A stretch of 64,000 nt of DNA, taken from positions 1 through 64,000 of the forward strand of contig CACECK010000002.1 of NCBI GenBank assembly GCA_902557965.1, written 5' to 3'. The translations under genes and the position numbers were made by a program. The stretch is from an uncultured SAR86 cluster bacterium. Lineage in GTDB: Bacteria > Pseudomonadota > Gammaproteobacteria > Magnimaribacterales > D2472. Under the pieces are notes generated by a model. The model saw only the letters and a program-made list of their open reading frames with translations. It was not told the origin of the DNA and searched no databases. Below are positions 23,474-33,496 of the stretch, piece by piece (the stretch's first letter is position 1; each line of letters starts with the position of its first letter).

Positions 23474-24541
23474 CTATACATTAAAAGCTTTTTTAATATT
23501 ATTTACTTGAAATTTATTAGTCCTAAAAGCCTTATAATTTTTATTAATCATAATTAGATTTAACTTACCATTGGCTACCTTTTTATCATTCATAATATAT
23601 TTTTTTAGTGCAGAATATTTATAATTTGAGTGATCTGAATCAAGACCAATTGAGTTTATCAAATTAATTATGTTTTCAAGTTGATAGTCTTTGATATGGC
23701 CCTCAAAGAAGGAGACTTTGCTAGCAATAACCATTCCAAGAGTAATAGCTGCACCATGACTTAGTTTTTTATAACCTGTGAAGGCCTCAATTGCATGCCC
23801 AAAGGTATGACCAAAGTTTAAAATAGCTCTGATACCACTCTCTTTTTCATCTTTAGTAACTATCTTAGATTTAGTCTTTATAGATTCTTCTATAATTTTT
23901 ATTAAAATTTTGTTCTCTCGATTAATTATTTTTTGTGGATTGTTTTCAATTAAGCTTCTTAACTTTTGATTATCAATAAAAGCATATTTTATAACCTCAC
24001 CAAGACCAGACTTATATTCCTTTTCACTAAGCGTTTTTAAATAAGTAGTTGAGATAAGTACTAATTTTGGATTATAAAAAGCACCAACTAGATTTTTACC
24101 TTGAGGAACATTAATCGCTGTTTTACCTCCAACAGAGGAATCAACTTGAGACAGAAGGGTGGTAGGCATTTGTATATAATCAATACCTCTTAAAAACGTA
24201 GCAGCACTAAATCCTGCAATATCACCAACAACACCGCCACCAAAGGCTACAATTAGATCCGTTCTTGAAAATTTTAGATCAATAAGTTTTTTTAAAATCT
24301 GTTGATAATTTTTAAATGATTTTGCTTTTTCACCTTTATTAATTATATGAACGTAAACATTAGAATTTTTAATTGACTGCTTAAGCGTTCTTACATAAGC
24401 ATTTGGTAAACCACTATCAGTAACAATAAGGACCTTTGCTTTTTTATCTATGACTTTATTTAACTCATTTTTAGGTAAGGCTTTATCAGTAATACAAATT
24501 TTGTATTTCGAATTACCTTTTCCAGCATAAACCTCAATCAT
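23474..24541 (-). CDS. aroB: 3-Dehydroquinate synthase AroB
   Basis: Second shikimate-pathway enzyme, converting DAHP to 3-dehydroquinate with NAD and a divalent metal. 355 residues. Visible motifs are the NAD loop AFGGGVVGDIAGFSA, PTTLLSQVDSSVGGKTAIN, the metal Glu in GLGEVIKYAF, and metal His residues in NFGHTFGHAIE and KLSHGAA. Its start is one base from the aroK stop, giving the standard aroK-aroB operon on the minus strand. Confidence 0.97.
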   Translation of the reverse strand: MIEVYAGKGNSKYKICITDKALPKNELNKVIDKKAKVLIVTDSGLPNAYVRTLKQSIKNSNVYVHIINKGEKAKSFKNYQQILKKLIDLKFSRTDLIVAFGGGVVGDIAGFSAATFLRGIDYIQMPTTLLSQVDSSVGGKTAINVPQGKNLVGAFYNPKLVLISTTYLKTLSEKEYKSGLGEVIKYAFIDNQKLRSLIENNPQKIINRENKILIKIIEESIKTKSKIVTKDEKESGIRAILNFGHTFGHAIEAFTGYKKLSHGAAITLGMVIASKVSFFEGHIKDYQLENIINLINSIGLDSDHSNYKYSALKKYIMNDKKVANGKLNLIMINKNYKAFRTNKFQVNNIKKAFNV

Positions 24542-24542
24542 T

Positions 24543-25046
24543 TTAACTCTTTACTATCTTTACAATCTCTGAGGCTACTTCTTGGCTGGACTTATTTTCT
24601 GTATTAACGACATGATCAGCTACTGATTGATATAACTCCTCTCTATCGTTTTGAAGTTTTGTGAGTATTTCCTCTGGATCACCATTTTTAAGAAGCGGTC
24701 TATCTTTATCCTTAGCTGTTCTCTCTAATTGAACCGATATCGGCGTGGCTAAATAAAATACAGTACCTCTTGAAGATAAGAGTTCTCTATTTTGGTCAGA
24801 TAAAATTATTCCGCCGCCTGTAGAAAGTACCACTGAATTTTTGTCAACCATCTCTGACAGAATCTCACTTTCTCTTTTTCTGAAACCACTTTCTCCTTCA
24901 AGATCAAATATCCAATCAATAGATGCGCCAGTGCGTGACTCAATTTCTTCATCTGTATCCAAGAATGTCATAAACAGCTCATCAGAAATAATTTTTCCGA
25001 CTGTTGACTTTCCTGAGCCCATTGGACCAACAATAAAAATATTCAT
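24543..25046 (-). CDS. aroK: Shikimate kinase AroK
   Basis: Phosphorylates shikimate at the 3-hydroxyl. 167 residues. P-loop GPMGSGKST at 7-15, Asp30 and Asp32 in FLDTDEEIE for Mg and shikimate, Arg56 in GFRKRE, the GGG shikimate loop at 77-79, and the lid arginine in KDKDRPLLK. It heads aroK-aroB and is divergent from the PBP1A gene across 100 bases, the classical gammaproteobacterial neighbourhood, though the pilMNOPQ genes often found between them are absent. Confidence 0.97.
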   Translation of the reverse strand: MNIFIVGPMGSGKSTVGKIISDELFMTFLDTDEEIESRTGASIDWIFDLEGESGFRKRESEILSEMVDKNSVVLSTGGGIILSDQNRELLSSRGTVFYLATPISVQLERTAKDKDRPLLKNGDPEEILTKLQNDREELYQSVADHVVNTENKSSQEVASEIVKIVKS

Positions 25047-25146
25047 AGTTTTTAATTTTGGTGTGATTTTACCATTTAAGTGCAGAAAAACACTTTTTTA
25101 AATATTAAATGATATATTCTCTAAAAGTAAAGATTTAAAATAAGCT

Positions 25147-27588
25147 ATGCAACAAAGTATTCGATATCTTTTTTATCTTGGAATTATTACCTGCACACTG
25201 GCAATTACTTTGATTTTTGGAACAAATCTTTACCTAAAACCTTCTCTTCCTAAGATTAATCTTGTTGATGAATCTGAGTTACAAATGCCCCTTAAGGTAT
25301 ATACAAAAGATAAAAAATTAATTGGTGAATTTGGTGAAATTAAAAGGCGTTCAGTATCATTTAATGAAATACCTATAGACATAAAAAATGCATTTTTAGC
25401 TGCTGAGGATGATAATTTTTTTAATCATCAAGGAATAAGCTATACAGGATTAATTCGCTCATTTATTAGATGTCTTCGACCAACAGGCTGCGAAGGGGGC
25501 GGAGGAACAATAACTATGCAGGTTGTAAGAGGTTATTTATTAACAAGAGAACAAACAATTACTAGAAAGATTAAAGAAATTTTTCTAGCACTTGAGCTTG
25601 AAGGAAAGCTCAAAAAAGAGGAAATTTTTGAGCTCTACGTAAATAGGATATTTTTAGGTAACAGGTCATATGGAATTCAAGCTGCGGCAAATACATATTT
25701 TGATAAAAATTTAGATGAATTAAATATTTCTGAATCAGCTACTATTGCAGCACTTGCACAACTTCCATCAAGAGTAAATCCCGTTAAAGATAAAAGGAGG
25801 ACTCAACAAAGAAGGAATTGGATATTATCAAGAATGCTTCATCTAGATTATATAAATAAAGATCAATATGACGAAGCAATACTAGATGAAATAAAAATTG
25901 CCAATGATATAAATTTATTTGATGTTGATGCAAGCTACATCGCAGAGCTTGCAAGACAAGACGTCATTGAAAGATATGGCCTCAAAGCCTATAAAGAAGG
26001 CTGGTCAGTTTATACAACAATTGATTCATACTCTCAAAATGTAACAAAAGATGGAATGCTGGAACAATTGTTTTTATATGACAAAAGACATGGATGGAGA
26101 GATCCTGATAATTTCCAAAACTTATTTAGTGGCAGTCAAATAGAGTCTCTTCAAAAACTTGATCTTAAGATTTTATTTGATAATAAATATTTTAATAATA
26201 TGGATTTAGATGATGACGATATCTCAAATAAAATAAATAATGTTTTTAATTCATACCCTCATTACAACACTCATACAAAAGCAATTGTTTTAAAAGTTGA
26301 AGAAAAAAAGTTTATAGCAATTAATCAAAATTTAGAATTAATCGAATCATTATGGTCAAACGAATATTCATGGGCAAGAAATCAAGAATCTATTGATAGT
26401 TTTGGCAGCCGACCCAGTAGTTTTGAAGACTTATTAGCCTTTGGAGATTTTATTTATTTAAAAAATGATGATGGGTTCTTTACTCTTGATCAAATACCAA
26501 TTGTAGAATCATCTATTGTTTCTATTAACCCAAAAAATGGTGAAGTAAAAGCCTATCATGGAGGTAAGAACTTTAATGCAAGTAATTTTGATAGAGTTAG
26601 GTTATCTTATCCACAGACTGGCTCGAGCTTCAAGCCATTCATTTATGCATCAAGTCTTGCGAATGGATATAACCTTTCTTCATTAATAAACGATGCTCCT
26701 ATTGCATTTGAAGATGAAAATTTAGAAAGTGTTTGGAGGCCGCAAAATTACACTGGAAAATTTTATGGTCCAATTTCTCTAAGAGAAGCTCTTATTAAAT
26801 CTGTAAATATTGTGTCTATAAAACTATTAAGAGAGCTTGGTTTAGAAAAATCACAAGAATATATAGAGAACTTTGGATTTTCGAAGTCTAGACTGCCCAA
26901 TGATTTATCTCTTGCTCTAGGGTCAGGAAATTTCTCACCTGCAGAGATGGTAAGAGCTTTTAGTGTAATTGCTTCTGATGGCTATATACCCGACATGCAC
27001 TATATTCATGAAATAAAGGATAGAAATGGAAATTTAATCTTTTCACATAACGAGTCTCTTACAAAATTAAATACTCAAAGCATCAATGCATTCCCATGGC
27101 TAGATACTATCGAAATGAATGTTAAGTCTCCGTATTATTTATTAAAACCTCTAAACAAAAAAGATAAAGTTATCGATGAACGAATTTCTTTTCTGATAAA
27201 AGATACACTAGAGGGATTTTTAAAAAATGGTGTTGCAGGAAGAAAATCAGCTTTCCTAGAAAGAGATGACATTGGAGGAAAAACTGGAACTACTAACGAT
27301 TCTGTAAGTACTTGGTTTTCTGGATTTCATCAGGATCTTGTAACTACTGTATGGGTAGGTACGGATGATTTTACTTCTCTTGGGCAGAATGAATATGGTT
27401 CAACAATCGCTTTACCTATTTGGTTGGACTACATGGATAAGGTAATGAATACTCTGGAGGTTTCCAATAAAAATATCCCTGAAGATATATCATTCGTTAA
27501 AGTGAATAAACTAACAGGAAAAGTCGACGCAGATGCTGGAGATGATGATGCTTACTTCGAATTATTTCTGAAAGAGAATATTAATTAG
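25147..27588 (+). CDS. mrcA: Penicillin-binding protein 1A
   Basis: Bifunctional peptidoglycan glycosyltransferase and transpeptidase, inner-membrane anchored. 813 residues. A transmembrane helix is at about 6-28. The GT51 domain has EDDNFFNHQGI with its catalytic Glu, GGGTITMQVVRG, and LYVNRIFLGNRSYGIQAAA. The transpeptidase has its active-site serine in S493-S-F-K496, an SVN motif (LIKSVNIVS), and KTG at 712-714. A longer insertion between the domains (about 330-450) matches the OB-like region of gammaproteobacterial PBP1A. It overlaps the convergent slmA gene by 4 bases. Confidence 0.97.
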   Translation: MQQSIRYLFYLGIITCTLAITLIFGTNLYLKPSLPKINLVDESELQMPLKVYTKDKKLIGEFGEIKRRSVSFNEIPIDIKNAFLAAEDDNFFNHQGISYTGLIRSFIRCLRPTGCEGGGGTITMQVVRGYLLTREQTITRKIKEIFLALELEGKLKKEEIFELYVNRIFLGNRSYGIQAAANTYFDKNLDELNISESATIAALAQLPSRVNPVKDKRRTQQRRNWILSRMLHLDYINKDQYDEAILDEIKIANDINLFDVDASYIAELARQDVIERYGLKAYKEGWSVYTTIDSYSQNVTKDGMLEQLFLYDKRHGWRDPDNFQNLFSGSQIESLQKLDLKILFDNKYFNNMDLDDDDISNKINNVFNSYPHYNTHTKAIVLKVEEKKFIAINQNLELIESLWSNEYSWARNQESIDSFGSRPSSFEDLLAFGDFIYLKNDDGFFTLDQIPIVESSIVSINPKNGEVKAYHGGKNFNASNFDRVRLSYPQTGSSFKPFIYASSLANGYNLSSLINDAPIAFEDENLESVWRPQNYTGKFYGPISLREALIKSVNIVSIKLLRELGLEKSQEYIENFGFSKSRLPNDLSLALGSGNFSPAEMVRAFSVIASDGYIPDMHYIHEIKDRNGNLIFSHNESLTKLNTQSINAFPWLDTIEMNVKSPYYLLKPLNKKDKVIDERISFLIKDTLEGFLKNGVAGRKSAFLERDDIGGKTGTTNDSVSTWFSGFHQDLVTTVWVGTDDFTSLGQNEYGSTIALPIWLDYMDKVMNTLEVSNKNIPEDISFVKVNKLTGKVDADAGDDDAYFELFLKENIN

Positions 27589-28157
27589 TTTTTAAAAATA
27601 CTTATCGATAATAATTCCCAGACATTTTCAATATATGAAGAGGGAGAATCTTTAAATTTAGATCTTATATATCTTGAAACATTTCCTTCCAATGATGCAA
27701 CAATGAGTTGCGCAGAAATGCCTGGTTGAGTAACAAGATTATTAGCATCTTCTTTTAATACTTGTCTTATAAAGAGCTCATACCTTTCATAAAACTGATT
27801 AACATTATCTGAAACATTTTGTTCATTTGAGGACAAAGCCTCTCTTGAGAGAAGCCTTGCAAAACCCTTATTCTTTTCAACAAATAGCATAAAAAATATA
27901 AATGCATTTTTTATTTTCTCTTTAGAAGAAATGTTTTCTTTTTTTAGCTCATTACATTTTGAAAAAATTGCATTGTCACAAAATGCGAATAGTTCTGCAT
28001 AGATTGATCTCTTGCTTGGAAAATGTCTATATAGAGCTGCTTCAGTTATACCAGATTTCTCAGCAAGAAGCGCCGTGGTAACTTTTGACATATTTCTTTC
28101 TTCTAGCATGCCTGCAAGTGATTCTAGAATAATATTTTTTCTATCTTTCTTTGTCAT
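27585..28157 (-). CDS. slmA: TetR-type nucleoid occlusion factor SlmA
   Basis: 190-residue TetR-fold protein. In Escherichia coli SlmA binds DNA sites and blocks FtsZ polymerisation over the nucleoid. The helix-turn-helix covers about 26-49 (TTALLAEKSGITEAALYRHF). Similarity to SlmA extends past the DNA-binding part: ILESLAGMLEE at the start, FARLLSREAL, NQFYERYELFIRQVL, and SRYIRSKFKDSP, which a generic TetR regulator would not share. Its ATG shares a base with the algC stop (TAATG), so it is translationally coupled. The algC-slmA neighbourhood is known in pseudomonads and supports the call. Confidence 0.85.
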   Translation of the reverse strand: MTKKDRKNIILESLAGMLEERNMSKVTTALLAEKSGITEAALYRHFPSKRSIYAELFAFCDNAIFSKCNELKKENISSKEKIKNAFIFFMLFVEKNKGFARLLSREALSSNEQNVSDNVNQFYERYELFIRQVLKEDANNLVTQPGISAQLIVASLEGNVSRYIRSKFKDSPSSYIENVWELLSISIFKN

Positions 28158-29521
28158 TAAGTTAAATTTATATCAATCTCAGGGCAAATGCGAGATAGTT
28201 CACTTAAAAAACATTCCTTTATATGTATTAAACTTTCATTCGAGTCACCTTCAAACCTTAAAACGAGCTTTGGTGTTGTATTAGATGCTCTAAGAAGACC
28301 CCAACCATTATTAAAGTTTATCCGAAGACCGTCTATAGTGATTTTTTCACCATCTAGCTGACAATTTTGCGAAAATTTTTCAATAATTTCAAATTTATCA
28401 TCATCAGTTACGTCAATATTTAATTCAGGAGTTGAATAGAGTTTAGGTAGCTTTTTATTCATTGAAGAAATGCTCTCATTTTTTTTTGAGATCATTTCAA
28501 TTATTCTTACTCCGGAATAATGTCCATCATCAAACCCATACCATTTGTCATTAAAAAAAATATGCCCACTCATTTCTCCTGCTAATAATGGATTATGTTT
28601 TTTAATACCATTTTTTATGTGAAAGTGTCCTGTAGGAGACATAATAGGCGTACCTCCATATTCTTCAATAATTTTTATAAGAGAATCCGAACATTTAACA
28701 TCAAAAATTACAGAACCTTTTTTTTTGGTCAAGATATCCTTACTTAACATCATCATTATTTTGTCTGGGAAGATTATCTCTCCTTTATCTGTGACTAAAC
28801 CCACTCTGTCCCCATCGCCATCAAAAGCTAGGCCAAGATCAGCTTTTTGATTGTGTACTTCATTAATTAAATCTTTAAGGTTTTCAACTTTTCCTGGATC
28901 AGGATGATGATTTGGAAAGTTTCCATCAACTTCACTAAAAAGCTCAATGACCTCACATCCAAGCCTTTTATATAACTCAGGAGCAATAAATCCAGCAGCA
29001 CCATTACCACAATCTATTACAATTTTTAGATTGCTATTTATCTCTGTAGAATCCACCACTTCTTTAATATATGAATCTTTAACATTCAACTCTTCTGCAT
29101 CTCCAAGAACATCGGGAGTTAGCTTACCTTTACTTATTAAACCTAAAATTTCTTTTCCTGAAACTGGATTATCATTAATTACTAACTTTATACCATTATG
29201 ATTTTTTGGATTATGACTGCCAGTAATCATTACACCACTTTTATGTTTATTCTTCTTTGCTGCATAATAAAGAAGAGGAGAAGTTGCAAGATCAATATTT
29301 AAAACATTTATTCCTGACTCAACAATCCCTTCAATTAATGCATCAAGCAGAGGTTTTCCAGACATTCTTCCATCTCTTCCAACACAAATTTCATCAATAC
29401 CCAAATCAATACATTTATGGGAGATTGCGAATCCAATTTTCTTTACAACAACTTCATTAATTTGATTTGGATATTCACCTCTAATGTCATATTCTCTAAA
29501 AATCGATTCTGTAATTCCCAT
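28157..29521 (-). CDS. algC: Phosphomannomutase / phosphoglucomutase
   Basis: Interconverts hexose 1- and 6-phosphates for LPS and polysaccharide precursors. 454 residues, alpha-D-phosphohexomutase family. Phosphoserine Ser102 is in TGSHNP, the metal loop is AFDGDGDRVGLV, the sugar loop is GEMSGHIFF, and the phosphate-binding C-terminal loop is RASNTTPKLVLRFEG. Length and motifs match the Pseudomonas AlgC type. It is divergent from ilvE across 62 bases and coupled to slmA downstream. Confidence 0.95.
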   Translation of the reverse strand: MGITESIFREYDIRGEYPNQINEVVVKKIGFAISHKCIDLGIDEICVGRDGRMSGKPLLDALIEGIVESGINVLNIDLATSPLLYYAAKKNKHKSGVMITGSHNPKNHNGIKLVINDNPVSGKEILGLISKGKLTPDVLGDAEELNVKDSYIKEVVDSTEINSNLKIVIDCGNGAAGFIAPELYKRLGCEVIELFSEVDGNFPNHHPDPGKVENLKDLINEVHNQKADLGLAFDGDGDRVGLVTDKGEIIFPDKIMMMLSKDILTKKKGSVIFDVKCSDSLIKIIEEYGGTPIMSPTGHFHIKNGIKKHNPLLAGEMSGHIFFNDKWYGFDDGHYSGVRIIEMISKKNESISSMNKKLPKLYSTPELNIDVTDDDKFEIIEKFSQNCQLDGEKITIDGLRINFNNGWGLLRASNTTPKLVLRFEGDSNESLIHIKECFLSELSRICPEIDINLT

Positions 29522-29583
29522 TTTTTTCTTTAGTTATATCTATGATTTTGCAATAATAAACAATCTTAATTATATCTTGAAAA

Positions 29584-30507
29584 GTGTTTGTAAATACGGA
29601 AAACAAATTAATATGGAAAAATGGCTCATTTCAGAGTTGGAATGATAGTAATGTTCATATTCTCTCTCACACTCTACATTATGGCACTGGTGTTTTTGAA
29701 GGTGTGAGAGCATACAAAACTGCTAATGGAGCAGCGGTATTTAGATTATTAGAACATACTGAAAGACTTTTTAATGCTGCTAAAAAACTAAATATTAATA
29801 TCCCATACTCAATCGATGAAGTCGTCAATGCACAGTGTGAAGTATTAAATGAAAACAAACTTGAAGAAGGCTATATCAGACCAATCATATATCTAGGTAA
29901 TGAAGGTCTTGGTTTAAGAGCCAAAGACCTTAGTGTTAATGTTGCTATAGCTGCATGGGAATGGCCATCATATATGAGCCCTGAAGCCAAACAAAAAGGC
30001 ATCTCAATTATTAAATCTTCCTATTCACAGTATGAAAATCCTCTACACTCTGGAAATAAAATAATAGGAACATATTTTCAAAATACGATGGCCCTGCATG
30101 AGGCAATCGATAAAGGCGCAGATGAGGCATTGATGATGGATGTTAATGGTTTTATTTCAGAAGGAAGTGGTGAAAATATTTTTATTGTGAAAGACGGAGT
30201 TATTATTACACCAACTACTAAACATTGCCTAAATGGCATCACAAGACAGTCTGTGATTCAAATTGCCAGGGATCTAAACTACGAAGTTGTTGAAAAAGAT
30301 ATTCAATATGATGAATTAGTTTTAGCAGATGAAGCTTTCTTTACAGGAACGGCAGTTGAAATAACGCCAATAAGAGAAGTTGATGAAAAAATAATTGGTA
30401 GCGGAGAAAGAGGACCAATTTCTAATAAACTTCAAGAAGCCTTTACACAAATAATCTCCGGCAATAACGCTACTTATTCAAATTGGCTAACCTATTCAAA
30501 TAATTAA
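29584..30507 (+). CDS. ilvE: Branched-chain amino acid aminotransferase IlvE
   Basis: PLP enzyme for the last step of valine, leucine and isoleucine synthesis. 307 residues, fold-type IV. Motifs: HYGTGVFEGVRAY near the N-terminus, the catalytic Lys in NKIIGTYFQNT, the Glu region in ISEGSGENIFIV, and FFTGTAVEITPIREVD at the C-terminus. The start is GTG at 29584; the next in-frame codons give the usual N-terminus (LIWKNG) and no ATG is available. It leads a plus-strand run into glycan genes only 3 bases downstream. Confidence 0.96.
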   Translation: MFVNTENKLIWKNGSFQSWNDSNVHILSHTLHYGTGVFEGVRAYKTANGAAVFRLLEHTERLFNAAKKLNINIPYSIDEVVNAQCEVLNENKLEEGYIRPIIYLGNEGLGLRAKDLSVNVAIAAWEWPSYMSPEAKQKGISIIKSSYSQYENPLHSGNKIIGTYFQNTMALHEAIDKGADEALMMDVNGFISEGSGENIFIVKDGVIITPTTKHCLNGITRQSVIQIARDLNYEVVEKDIQYDELVLADEAFFTGTAVEITPIREVDEKIIGSGERGPISNKLQEAFTQIISGNNATYSNWLTYSNN

Positions 30508-30510
30508 ACT

Positions 30511-31758
30511 TTGCAAAAATTAAATATAGCAATTTTAAGTTATAGAAGCGCTAAGTTTGGAGGTGGCCAAGGCATATATATAAAAGATATTTCATATGCT
30601 CTCAGCCTTATGGGGCACAATGTAGATGTTATATCAGGACCCCCTTATCCAGATCTGCATGATGGAGTTAAATTAATAAAGTTACCAGGATTAGATTTAT
30701 TTGAAACATTTTCGTTTAAAGATAGATTTAAAAAGTTTAAAAAAAAGAAATGTAAAAATTTTGATGATTATTACGAATTTTTTATTGCGCTAGCTGGAGG
30801 ATTCCCTGAGCTTAGGACTTTTGGGAACAGAGCCAATAACTATCTTAAAAATAACAATAATTATGACGTTATTATTGATAATCAATCAATCAGCTATGGA
30901 TTGACAGAAATTCAAAAAAGATTTCCTTTGATTGAAATCATTCATCATCCTATTACTTTTGATTTTAAATTTGAATTAGCAGCCTCTAAAAAGATTAAGT
31001 ATAAAATATCAAGATATTTATGGTATTCATTTCTAAAAATGCAAAAGCAAGTAGCACCGAAATTACAAAATATTATTACAGTATCTCAAAGCTCTAAAAA
31101 AGGCATTATTGAAGAATTCAATTGTAAAAAAAATAATATTTTAGTTATAAATAATGGTTTAGATACTGAAGAGTTTTCACCAATTGAAGAATCGGTAAGA
31201 GATCTAAATAGACTTATTACCACCGCAAGTGCCGACGTACCTCTAAAGGGTTTGGATTATTCGTTGAAAGCACTCAAAATTTTAAAGAAAGATAATCCAA
31301 ATATTCACCTTATAGTAATAGGAAGCCCTAAAAAGGGTGGACACACAGAGAGATTAATTAAAGAGCTCAATATTAAAGATAATGTATTTTTTAAGAAACA
31401 TATATCAAAGGAAGAAATAAGAAAGCTCTACTCAACAAGTTCTGTTGCGATAGTTTCATCACTATATGAAGGGTTTGGATATCCAGTCATTGAGGCAATG
31501 AGTTGTGAAGTACCCTTAATAGCTACTAATGTATCTTCAATACCAGAATTAGTTGGAAAATATGGGATTCTTATTGATCCTAAAGATGAAAATTTACTTA
31601 GTCATAAAATTAAAAATGTTTTAAGTAACTATGATGAGCATAAAAAAACTGCAATTCTGGGAAGGCAGCATATAATTAAGACCTTTAATTGGTCTAAAAT
31701 AATAAGTGAATATGAAAAAACTATATTCAAAGTAATCGAGAATTTTAGAAAATGCTAA
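30511..31758 (+). CDS. Family 4 glycosyltransferase
   Basis: 415-residue GT-B glycosyltransferase. The N-terminal domain opens with FGGGQGIYIKDISYALSLMGHNV, the donor-side loop typical of GT4 enzymes. The C-terminal domain has SLYEGFGYPVIEAMSCEVPLIAT, containing the EX7E-type nucleotide-sugar motif. The start is TTG at 30511, three bases after ilvE. Its end overlaps the next methyltransferase by 7 bases. It probably acts on LPS, capsule or a glycolipid; the acceptor and sugar are unknown. Confidence 0.87.
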   Translation: MQKLNIAILSYRSAKFGGGQGIYIKDISYALSLMGHNVDVISGPPYPDLHDGVKLIKLPGLDLFETFSFKDRFKKFKKKKCKNFDDYYEFFIALAGGFPELRTFGNRANNYLKNNNNYDVIIDNQSISYGLTEIQKRFPLIEIIHHPITFDFKFELAASKKIKYKISRYLWYSFLKMQKQVAPKLQNIITVSQSSKKGIIEEFNCKKNNILVINNGLDTEEFSPIEESVRDLNRLITTASADVPLKGLDYSLKALKILKKDNPNIHLIVIGSPKKGGHTERLIKELNIKDNVFFKKHISKEEIRKLYSTSSVAIVSSLYEGFGYPVIEAMSCEVPLIATNVSSIPELVGKYGILIDPKDENLLSHKIKNVLSNYDEHKKTAILGRQHIIKTFNWSKIISEYEKTIFKVIENFRKC

Positions 31759-32456
31759 CTTTTAATTTTTCAAAACATAAAATTGAAGATACTAATGGTC
31801 TTATGTTGGATGTTGGATGCGGAGAGGGCAGACATATTTTTGGAGTCATGGAGTCATATCCTCAAATGAAATGTATAGGCATCGATCCGCATAAAGACTC
31901 TTTAAAGAAAGCGGAAGAGGGCTATGAATATTTTCAATCAATATCTAATGCAGGAGCAGAATTTATGGAAGCGTCTGCTTATTGTCTTCCTTTCCCTGAT
32001 GAGACATTTGATTTAGTGGTTTGTTCTGAGGTTCTCGAACACTTGTATGAGTATATAGATGCTGTAAAAGAAATTAAAAGAGTTTTAAAAAAAGGTGGAA
32101 AATTTTATGCAAGTGTCCCGGCTTCATGGCCAGAAAAAATATGTTGGGCCTTATCAAAAGAATATCAAAATCAACCAGGCGGTCATTTAAGAATTTTTAA
32201 TCAAAAAGATTTGGTTACTGAAATAGAAGGAGTTGGATTTAATATACTCTCTACAGAAAAATTTCATTCAATACATTCAGCTTATTGGTGGCTCAGGTGT
32301 CTTTTTTGGAAAACACAGGACTCTAATTTTTTAGTAAAAATATATAAAAAAATGCTAGAAAGGCATATCTTAAAAAAGCCATTTATTCTCGATAGAGTTG
32401 ATAAATTATTGAATCCTCTCATGGGAAAAAGCTTTTCGATGTATTTTGAAAAGTAA
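31752..32456 (+). CDS. SAM-dependent methyltransferase (class I)
   Basis: 234-residue class I methyltransferase. SAM motif I is LDVGCGEGRH (about 19-28), motif II is in CIGIDPHKDS, and VCSEVLEHLYEY gives the post-II Glu. The C-terminal half contains the GGHLRIFNQKDL phrase seen in UbiE/UbiG-like methyltransferases attached to glycan clusters. Overlap with the glycosyltransferase and a 2-base gap to the next gene indicate a shared transcript. The target is unknown; a glycan or lipid carrier is suggested by context only. Confidence 0.82.
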   Translation: MLTFNFSKHKIEDTNGLMLDVGCGEGRHIFGVMESYPQMKCIGIDPHKDSLKKAEEGYEYFQSISNAGAEFMEASAYCLPFPDETFDLVVCSEVLEHLYEYIDAVKEIKRVLKKGGKFYASVPASWPEKICWALSKEYQNQPGGHLRIFNQKDLVTEIEGVGFNILSTEKFHSIHSAYWWLRCLFWKTQDSNFLVKIYKKMLERHILKKPFILDRVDKLLNPLMGKSFSMYFEK

Positions 32457-32458
32457 AA

Positions 32459-33496
32459 ATGCATCTACCCAATATTAAATTTAAAAAAAATATCACGCCT
32501 GGAAAAGATATATTTTTGAGAATTGCTCAGTCAATAAAAACAAATCAACTAGATTCAGGTGCCATACCTTCTAACTCAGATTTGTCGCATGATCCATGGG
32601 ACCATATTGAAGCAATAATGGGGTTAAATTTTCTCAATGACAAAGAAAGTTCAGATTTGGCTTTTAAATGGTTAAAAAATAATCAAAACAAAGATGGAAG
32701 CTGGTATGCAAAGTATTTCAATAACGACCCAATTGAGCTAAATAAACCAACTCATTTTGGTCCTTATATTTCTGTCGCAGCATTGCACTATTACAAAATT
32801 TTTTCTGATAAAGATAAATTATTGGAATTATGGGAAACAATTGATTCTGCTATTGATTTCTCACTTAATCTTCAAGATTCTAACGGAACAATTCCTTGGT
32901 CTGTGGATAAAAACAATCAAATAGAGAATGATTTTTTATTAACTGGAGCATCGTCAATTTTAAAAAGTCTTGAATGTGCAATTGCCATATCAAAAATATT
33001 GGATTTAGATTCTAATAAAAAATGGACTAAAGCATATGAATTGTTAGCTTATGCTATTAAGAATCCTAAGGGCCTTTTTGATAAAACAATAGATAGGTCA
33101 AGATTTTCAATGGATTGGTATTACCCAATTATTTCTGGGGTACTTTCAGATTCTGAGAAAGATAAATATATCAAAAAAATTTATAAAGATTTCTATATTG
33201 AAGGCATAGGAGTTAAATGTGTTGTTGAGGAACCATGGGTCACAGTTGCAGAAACTTCTGAATTTATAGTTTCATTAGTCATCTCAAATGAAATAGAAGA
33301 AGCAAAAAAACTATTAATTGAAGTTATGAATATTTCAGATCTAAATGATATTCCATATATGGGTTGGCAGTATAAAGAAAGTATTTTCTGGCCAGAAGAA
33401 AAACCAAGTTGGACTGCTGCAGCACTAATTTTAGCTGCAGACTCTATATATGACTTCTCATCAGGATCAGATATTTTAAAAGAAAATCAACTATGA
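32459..33496 (+). CDS. Predicted alpha/alpha-toroid protein (prenyltransferase-like repeats)
   Basis: 345-residue soluble protein of unknown function. Repeated helix pairs carry QNKDGSW, QDSNGTIPW and similar turns spaced about 60-70 residues apart, as in alpha/alpha toroids of the terpene cyclase/prenyltransferase and some glycosidase folds. A DxDD-type cyclase motif was not seen; DPWDH near residue 42 is the most notable acidic cluster. There is no signal peptide or membrane helix. Position after a GT4 and a methyltransferase suggests a glycan- or lipid-modifying or binding role (inference). It overlaps the convergent methyltransferase gene by 6 bases. Confidence 0.6.
   Translation: MHLPNIKFKKNITPGKDIFLRIAQSIKTNQLDSGAIPSNSDLSHDPWDHIEAIMGLNFLNDKESSDLAFKWLKNNQNKDGSWYAKYFNNDPIELNKPTHFGPYISVAALHYYKIFSDKDKLLELWETIDSAIDFSLNLQDSNGTIPWSVDKNNQIENDFLLTGASSILKSLECAIAISKILDLDSNKKWTKAYELLAYAIKNPKGLFDKTIDRSRFSMDWYYPIISGVLSDSEKDKYIKKIYKDFYIEGIGVKCVVEEPWVTVAETSEFIVSLVISNEIEEAKKLLIEVMNISDLNDIPYMGWQYKESIFWPEEKPSWTAAALILAADSIYDFSSGSDILKENQL

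Noticed and set aside
25077-25100. AAGTG/CACTT hairpin followed by T in the aroK/mrcA gap.
   Set aside because: The stem is only about five bases and it lies between divergent genes, where a terminator makes little sense.
27585-28157. Generic TetR efflux regulator of a neighbouring transporter.
   Set aside because: No transporter is adjacent and the C-terminal half matches SlmA, next to algC as in other gammaproteobacteria.
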